Assembly (NCBI GenBank): GCA_041738875.1
Contig: JBGSOW010000033.1
Coordinates: forward strand, 1 to 10,475
DNA length: 10,475 nt
Source of the DNA: JBGSOW01 sp041738875
GTDB taxonomy: Bacteria; Patescibacteriota; Dojkabacteria; CALFHW01
Direction of reading: 5' to 3'
Under the pieces are notes generated by a model. That model saw nothing but the letters and a program-made list of their open reading frames with translations, ran no database searches and was not told the DNA's origin. The translations under genes were made by a program, and so were the position numbers. Shown piece by piece: positions 7,697-10,475 of this stretch (the stretch's first letter is position 1; each line of letters starts with the position of its first letter).

Positions 7697-7705
7697 TGAT
7701 ATAAT
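7697..7705 (+). promoter_or_regulatory. Extended -10 promoter of the orphan gene
   Basis: TG-A-TATAAT forms an extended -10 element with a perfect hexamer at 7700-7705. The ATG at 7716 follows after 10 nt, giving a predicted leader of only about 4 nt. No good -35 is visible, as expected for extended -10 promoters. The gene could therefore be transcribed separately from the DUF1858 gene. Confidence 0.5.
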
Positions 7706-7715
7706 ACAAGCATAT

Positions 7716-8738
7716 ATGGCAACACCACCTAACTCTGAAGGAGAATATGATATAGACCCTAATCATATTTTATTCAGTAAAATTGAAATTTTGGCCAGAA
7801 TCACAAGAGCTCTAGATATAAACCTAATTACATCAGATGAAGTGAATTCAATTCAAGTAGAAGGAAATACTTGGAGAATTGGAACTGAGTTGACTACTAC
7901 AGGTAATAGAGATAGTAAGTATATTTTATTATCTAAAGCATATGAAGATAATAGCACCATCGGAAGAATCGCTAGGCAAGTTGACGATGATGTTATTCAT
8001 TCACCAATTAAGTATGTAATTAGTGACGAGGGCAAAGCAATAAATATTGAGTATACTAATGAACAAGGTGACCGTATGGCGGTTGATGGCGAGGAGCTCT
8101 CAAAAATAGTTGATGGGTTTTTACAGGTGCTATTGCCCATGTCTATAATGAAATTATTTGCTAGTTTAACTACATACACTAATACTTCAGAAAAAGATTT
8201 TGAATTTAGTAAGAAATTATCGGGTGTAAATGGTATTGTTATCAGTGAAGCTTTCTACGATATTGAGGAGTGTATGAATAGAATATATGCCCAAATGGAT
8301 AATAGTAAGAAAGTAAAGCTTCATACGTCATCCGACTCATATGAATTCACTAGGACGGTTTATGAGATAGACCAGACACTAAATGTGGAATGCTCGAGCA
8401 ATCGTGGTGATAAAGGTGTCTCAGTTGCTTCAATAAAATGCTGGTTAATAGAGAATAATGAAGGCGGCAGGTGTGAATTTGTTCTTAAGAGAGTTATTAA
8501 TTTAGTAAATGGAATGGAGCAAGTATATGATACATTTCTAGCAAATTATTATAGTTCAGCCAATGACATATATCCCTCTGAAATAGAAGGTATTGATATT
8601 GCTGACTCTATGAAGCAGAGCCAAGCTAGTTTAATAATCGCCTTATCTAGCCTTTGGCATATGTTGTTGATAAGCAGAGACGCTGATAGTAAGAGTGAGA
8701 GTGATAAAGGCAGTGGCACACCACTGACGCCAGCATAA
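7716..8738 (+). CDS. Hypothetical protein, no recognised family (340 aa)
   Basis: I do not recognise this protein. It has no signal peptide or clear membrane helix and looks cytoplasmic and mildly acidic. Residues 15-40 are helical (SKIEILARITRALDI). Residues 43-125 read as a beta-rich region (strands around IQVEGNTWRIGTEL, YILLSKAY, IKYVIS). Residues 128-160 look helical and hydrophobic (VDGFLQVLLPMSIMKLF). The middle (185-275) alternates strands and helices, with two cysteines near 226 and 243. The C-terminus is helical, then ends in a low-complexity Ser/Asp/Gly/Pro tail. No nuclease, ATPase, protease or DNA-binding motif is apparent. The start is set by the extended -10 just upstream. It converges on the next minus-strand pair, with 23 bp between the stops. 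AT-rich codon use suggests a fast-evolving or lineage-specific gene. Confidence 0.75.
   Translation: MATPPNSEGEYDIDPNHILFSKIEILARITRALDINLITSDEVNSIQVEGNTWRIGTELTTTGNRDSKYILLSKAYEDNSTIGRIARQVDDDVIHSPIKYVISDEGKAINIEYTNEQGDRMAVDGEELSKIVDGFLQVLLPMSIMKLFASLTTYTNTSEKDFEFSKKLSGVNGIVISEAFYDIEECMNRIYAQMDNSKKVKLHTSSDSYEFTRTVYEIDQTLNVECSSNRGDKGVSVASIKCWLIENNEGGRCEFVLKRVINLVNGMEQVYDTFLANYYSSANDIYPSEIEGIDIADSMKQSQASLIIALSSLWHMLLISRDADSKSESDKGSGTPLTPA
8711..8726 (-). terminator. Possible terminator hairpin between convergent genes
   Basis: CAGTGG and CCACTG form a perfect 6-bp, GC-rich stem with a 4-nt loop inside the last codons of the orphan gene. Read on the minus strand it lies about 35 bp after the stop of the 8762-9109 gene, and is followed by CC then TTTAT, a weak U-tract. 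It could end the minus-strand pair's transcript. No run of T follows on the plus strand. Confidence 0.35.
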
Positions 8739-8761
8739 TAGAATATTACTTCCCAGTCCAA

Positions 8762-9109
8762 TTAGAATACCCAATTTACAGGTCTAATACTTGCTTCTTG
8801 AGGGACTAATTGTTCATTTAACTTTCTGGATTTAATATACGATCCTACCCATCTGTTTAGACTAGTGCTACTGTAAGTCCTACCATTAATTGTTAAACTC
8901 ATATTATTTGCACCTATCTGTTCTATGCGATCGTTTTGATATCTTCCTACTAGCGCTTGTTGCAACATATTAAATAAATATATTGCAGTATTCTCGATAA
9001 CTATCCTTGAATCCCTAACTCTTAAAATTTCACCACTGTAAGCCAAATTACGATTATCCACGTCTAAGTAAGATTGTAGAGCAATTTGCAAGTTGCTATA
9101 GTCTTGCAT
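8762..9109 (-). CDS. Hypothetical protein, second gene of a two-gene unit (115 aa)
   Basis: I do not recognise this protein. It is small, near neutral to basic and probably cytoplasmic: no signal peptide or membrane helix. Residues 1-16 look helical, 25-37 strand-like (SGEILRVRDSRIVI), 38-65 helical (a possible packing helix, TAIYLFNMLQQALVGRY) and 70-80 a beta hairpin (MSLTINGRTYS). The tail is basic (SYIKSRKLN). Basic patches would allow nucleic-acid or partner binding, but no motif proves it. The ATG lies 2 nt after the stop of the preceding gene, so translation is likely coupled and the two products probably act together. A purine-rich GAAGAG stretch sits 5 nt before the ATG and is the nearest thing to a ribosome site in this region. 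Stop TAA. Confidence 0.65.
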   Translation of the reverse strand: MQDYSNLQIALQSYLDVDNRNLAYSGEILRVRDSRIVIENTAIYLFNMLQQALVGRYQNDRIEQIGANNMSLTINGRTYSSTSLNRWVGSYIKSRKLNEQLVPQEASIRPVNWVF

Positions 9110-9111
9110 AA

Positions 9112-10035
9112 CTACTCTTCTATTTTCAATTCTTCTATGATTATTTCCACAGAATTATAAAATTCTTCCTGTTCTTCATTTATTTTATAACCTAGGTAGT
9201 ATTGTTTATAATAGTCTTCCCTACTTAAGAAGGGATTAACTCTATAGCTACCGTCCTTATTTTTCCTACTAATAGTAGGCGTCAAAGCAACAAGTTTCTG
9301 TACTGGGTGAAATGCATGCACAACTCTACTATCACCGCTTTTCCCTGCGCTATACGTTCCTCTTTTAGGTAAAATTTTTACTAATTCACTATAACCATCA
9401 TGAAGTTGTGTTTTGCTTGTTTTCACTATCTTATCTATTCCGTCTAGTATTTGATCCTGGTTGTATCCTAAGATTGCAAGTGATACCATTCTTCTCCAGA
9501 CACCAATTGCAGTAATACTTTCTCCAGTGGTCAGTATAGCGGTTAGAAGTTTTGTCACGTCTTTTGAATCTGGTGCAAATTGTGTGTCTGGGCCTATCTC
9601 GTCTATATCAAGTATGATTTTTAGATCTTGCATTGCATTCACGTATATTTCGGGTATTGCGATTCTAGGTAATTCCTTCTCGGTTCCTAAATGTAAACAT
9701 TCGAAAACTTGTCTATCTCCAACAACACCTAGTCCATTATGATTTGGAATAGCTACAAGCCTTTGTCTGGTAATAGTAAATGAATCTGGGTTGGAAAGAA
9801 ACGCTCTAATTTGATTTGCAGAAGGGACTCTCTCTCCAATTGGATCAGGTTGTTCCAGAGTTTTTCTAGCTAGAGCATTTGTGCAAGCAGTGCTAATTAA
9901 ACTATTAGGATCAGTGTTACTACCTCTAGTGTTAGATCCTTCCAATATACCATTAAACAACATAAGCACGTCGGCGGGTATGCCAAGTTCTCTCTCTATT
10001 CTTTCACCCAAGCTTAGGAACTTATGCTTTGACAT
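9112..10035 (-). CDS. Hypothetical protein, first gene of a two-gene unit (307 aa)
   Basis: I do not recognise this protein. It looks soluble and cytoplasmic, mostly helical in the first and last thirds. Residues 8-33 form a helix pair (LGERIERELGIPADVLMLFNGI). Residues 70-115 carry basic and aromatic segments (ITRQRLVAIPNHNGLGVVGDRQVFECLHL) that look beta-rich. Residues 158-206 are helical, with an arrangement (RRMVSLAILGYNQDQILDGIDKIV) loosely like a helix-turn-helix. Residues 224-260 are basic (PKRGTYSAGKSGDSRVVHAFHP, SRKNKDGSY). The tail from 285 is acidic. No catalytic motif is clear. ATG 10035 is the first Met after an in-frame TAA upstream. It is followed 2 nt after its stop by the 115-residue gene, and a 12-bp inverted repeat lies 11 bp before its start. 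Confidence 0.7.
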   Translation of the reverse strand: MSKHKFLSLGERIERELGIPADVLMLFNGILEGSNTRGSNTDPNSLISTACTNALARKTLEQPDPIGERVPSANQIRAFLSNPDSFTITRQRLVAIPNHNGLGVVGDRQVFECLHLGTEKELPRIAIPEIYVNAMQDLKIILDIDEIGPDTQFAPDSKDVTKLLTAILTTGESITAIGVWRRMVSLAILGYNQDQILDGIDKIVKTSKTQLHDGYSELVKILPKRGTYSAGKSGDSRVVHAFHPVQKLVALTPTISRKNKDGSYRVNPFLSREDYYKQYYLGYKINEEQEEFYNSVEIIIEELKIEE

Positions 10036-10046
10036 TTCTAATTGTT

Positions 10047-10077
10047 GATTAAGTTAGATCACGATTCTAACTCAATC
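10047..10077. repeat. 12-bp imperfect inverted repeat upstream of the two-gene unit
   Basis: GATTAAGTTAGA (10047-10058) and TCTAACTCAATC (10066-10077) pair at 11 of 12 positions with a 7-bp spacer; the one mismatch is G-T on one strand and A-C on the other. On the minus strand the repeat contains a -10-like TAGAAT (10069-10064), so it could be an operator over the promoter of the 9112-10035 gene, or an RNA hairpin in its leader. No T-tract follows on either strand, which argues against a terminator. Confidence 0.5.
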
Positions 10078-10161
10078 TTCATGCATTTCGTTTGCGAACC
10101 TAAGAACTAATATTAATTAAATAAAATCAGTTTGGATTAAAAAGAATTGCGCCAATCATAA

Positions 10162-10216
10162 TTCAAAATTAATACGTACATATGGTAGAATTACATGAAT
10201 CTGGGGATAGTATACT
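10162..10216 (+). promoter_or_regulatory. Promoter region for the tRNA genes, two -10 candidates
   Basis: The first candidate is an extended -10, TG-G-TAGAAT (hexamer 10186-10191), with -35-like TTCAAA (10162-10167) at an 18-bp spacer. The second is TATACT (10211-10216), 25 bp before the tRNA-Phe gene, with no good -35. The upstream stretch 10110-10130 is very AT-rich and could act as an UP element. Which one is used cannot be told from sequence. Confidence 0.4.
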
Positions 10217-10241
10217 CTGGTGATCTTTAAGAAAATTGGAT

Positions 10242-10314
10242 GCCGTGGTAGCTCAGCTGGTAGAGCACCCGCCTGAAGAGCGGGGTGTCGTCAGTTCAAG
10301 TCTGACCCGCGGCA
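10242..10314 (+). tRNA. tRNA-Phe (anticodon GAA)
   Basis: A complete 73-nt cloverleaf. Acceptor stem GCCGTGG (10242-10248) pairs with CCGCGGC (10307-10313), including one G-U pair; discriminator A10314. The D stem is GCTC/GAGC. The anticodon stem CCCGC/GCGGG encloses loop CTGAAGA, with anticodon GAA at 10275-10277. The T arm is GTCAG-TTCAAGT-CTGAC. CCA is not encoded, so it must be added by a nucleotidyltransferase. Confidence 0.97.
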
Positions 10315-10336
10315 TAATAAATAAAAGTAAATTGCA

Positions 10337-10370
10337 ATCTTCTTACTTGGTGAATAGTGAGTAAGAAGAT
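10337..10370 (+). other. Strong hairpin in the spacer between the two tRNAs
   Basis: ATCTTCTTAC (10337-10346) pairs perfectly with GTAAGAAGAT (10361-10370); an extra T-A pair and two G-U pairs extend the stem to about 13 bp, with an inner loop near 8 nt. It is not followed by a T-run on either strand, so it is not a standard terminator. It fits a processing signal, for example an RNase III-type site, in a two-tRNA precursor (inference). Confidence 0.6.
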
Positions 10371-10375
10371 AAAAC

Positions 10376-10448
10376 GGGCAGTTAGCTCAATTGGTAGAGC
10401 AATTCGTTTACACCGAATAGGTTACAGGTTCGAGTCCTGTACTGCCCA
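10376..10448 (+). tRNA. tRNA-Val (anticodon UAC)
   Basis: A complete 73-nt cloverleaf. Acceptor stem GGGCAGT (10376-10382) pairs perfectly with ACTGCCC (10441-10447); discriminator A10448. The D stem is GCTC/GAGC. The anticodon stem ATTCG/CGAAT encloses loop TTTACAC, with anticodon TAC at 10409-10411. The T arm is ACAGG-TTCGAGT-CCTGT. CCA is not encoded. It lies 61 bp after tRNA-Phe and is probably in the same transcript. Nothing recognisable lies in the remaining 27 bp. Confidence 0.97.
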
Positions 10449-10475
10449 TTGAGTAAGTTAAGGGGTCTGTAAATC

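Noticed and set aside
10087..10098. TTCG-TTTG-CGAA palindrome as a LexA-type box
   Set aside because: Only 4-bp arms, and the orientation does not match the CGAAC-N4-GTTCG type of site.
10195..10230. Micro-ORF of 11 codons (ATG to TAA) just behind the TAGAAT hexamer upstream of tRNA-Phe
   Set aside because: Too short, no ribosome site, ATG only 3 nt after the hexamer, and it lies in a likely tRNA promoter region; chance is the simplest reading.
10242..10314. tRNA-Phe as an attachment site for an integrated element covering 7716-10035
   Set aside because: The block lies on the 5' side of the tRNA, I saw no repeat of the tRNA 3' end within the block, and there is no integrase gene.
1..10475. 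Use of an alternative genetic code (UGA as Gly) as in some candidate phyla
   Set aside because: No conserved gene contains in-frame TGA, and all genes end normally at TAG or TAA.

Overview
This is an AT-rich bacterial window with tightly packed genes. The core genes all lie on the minus strand in its left two thirds. All eight genes that end inside the window use TAG or TAA, and none is interrupted by TGA, so the standard bacterial code fits. No start codon has a convincing Shine-Dalgarno sequence. Several ATGs sit only 5-10 nt behind a -10-like hexamer, which suggests leaderless or near-leaderless mRNAs. The tRNA genes do not encode CCA. Together with the small surface and wall proteins, this fits a small-genome lineage such as Patescibacteria (CPR). 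That assignment is an inference from overall style; there is no rRNA or other phylogenetic marker to confirm it.

Layout, left to right. (1) 1-1844, minus: the first 614 codons of dnaE, the replicative DNA polymerase III alpha subunit, running off the left edge. (2) 1856-3583, minus: a half-size ABC exporter, 11 bp upstream of dnaE and probably co-transcribed with it from a promoter at about 3589-3617. (3) 3625-7321, minus: a three-gene cell-envelope operon. It holds ftsW (septal peptidoglycan glycosyltransferase), a membrane-anchored surface protein with an 11-glutamate tract, and a membrane-anchored protein with a lysozyme/transglycosylase-like C-terminal domain. The last two genes overlap by 23 bp. 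(4) 7315-7366: a very compact divergent promoter region in which the two -10 elements overlap. (5) 7351-7662, plus: a small DUF1858-type redox-disulfide protein with a CxxC motif. (6) 7716-8738, plus: an orphan 340-residue soluble protein. (7) 8762-10035, minus: two unrecognised genes two bases apart, convergent with the orphan and preceded by a 12-bp inverted repeat. (8) 10242-10448, plus: tRNA-Phe(GAA) and tRNA-Val(UAC), separated by a spacer with a strong hairpin.

The clearest functional unit is the envelope operon. A peptidoglycan polymerase, an extracellular beta-sandwich anchor protein and a putative wall-cutting enzyme are made together, which would suit coordinated septum synthesis and remodelling. 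The least explained part is 7716-10035, where three proteins have no recognisable family. I saw no transposase, integrase, CRISPR array, or toxin or defence motif, so I do not claim a new system. The orphan pair 8762-10035 and the leaderless promoter pattern are the best leads.
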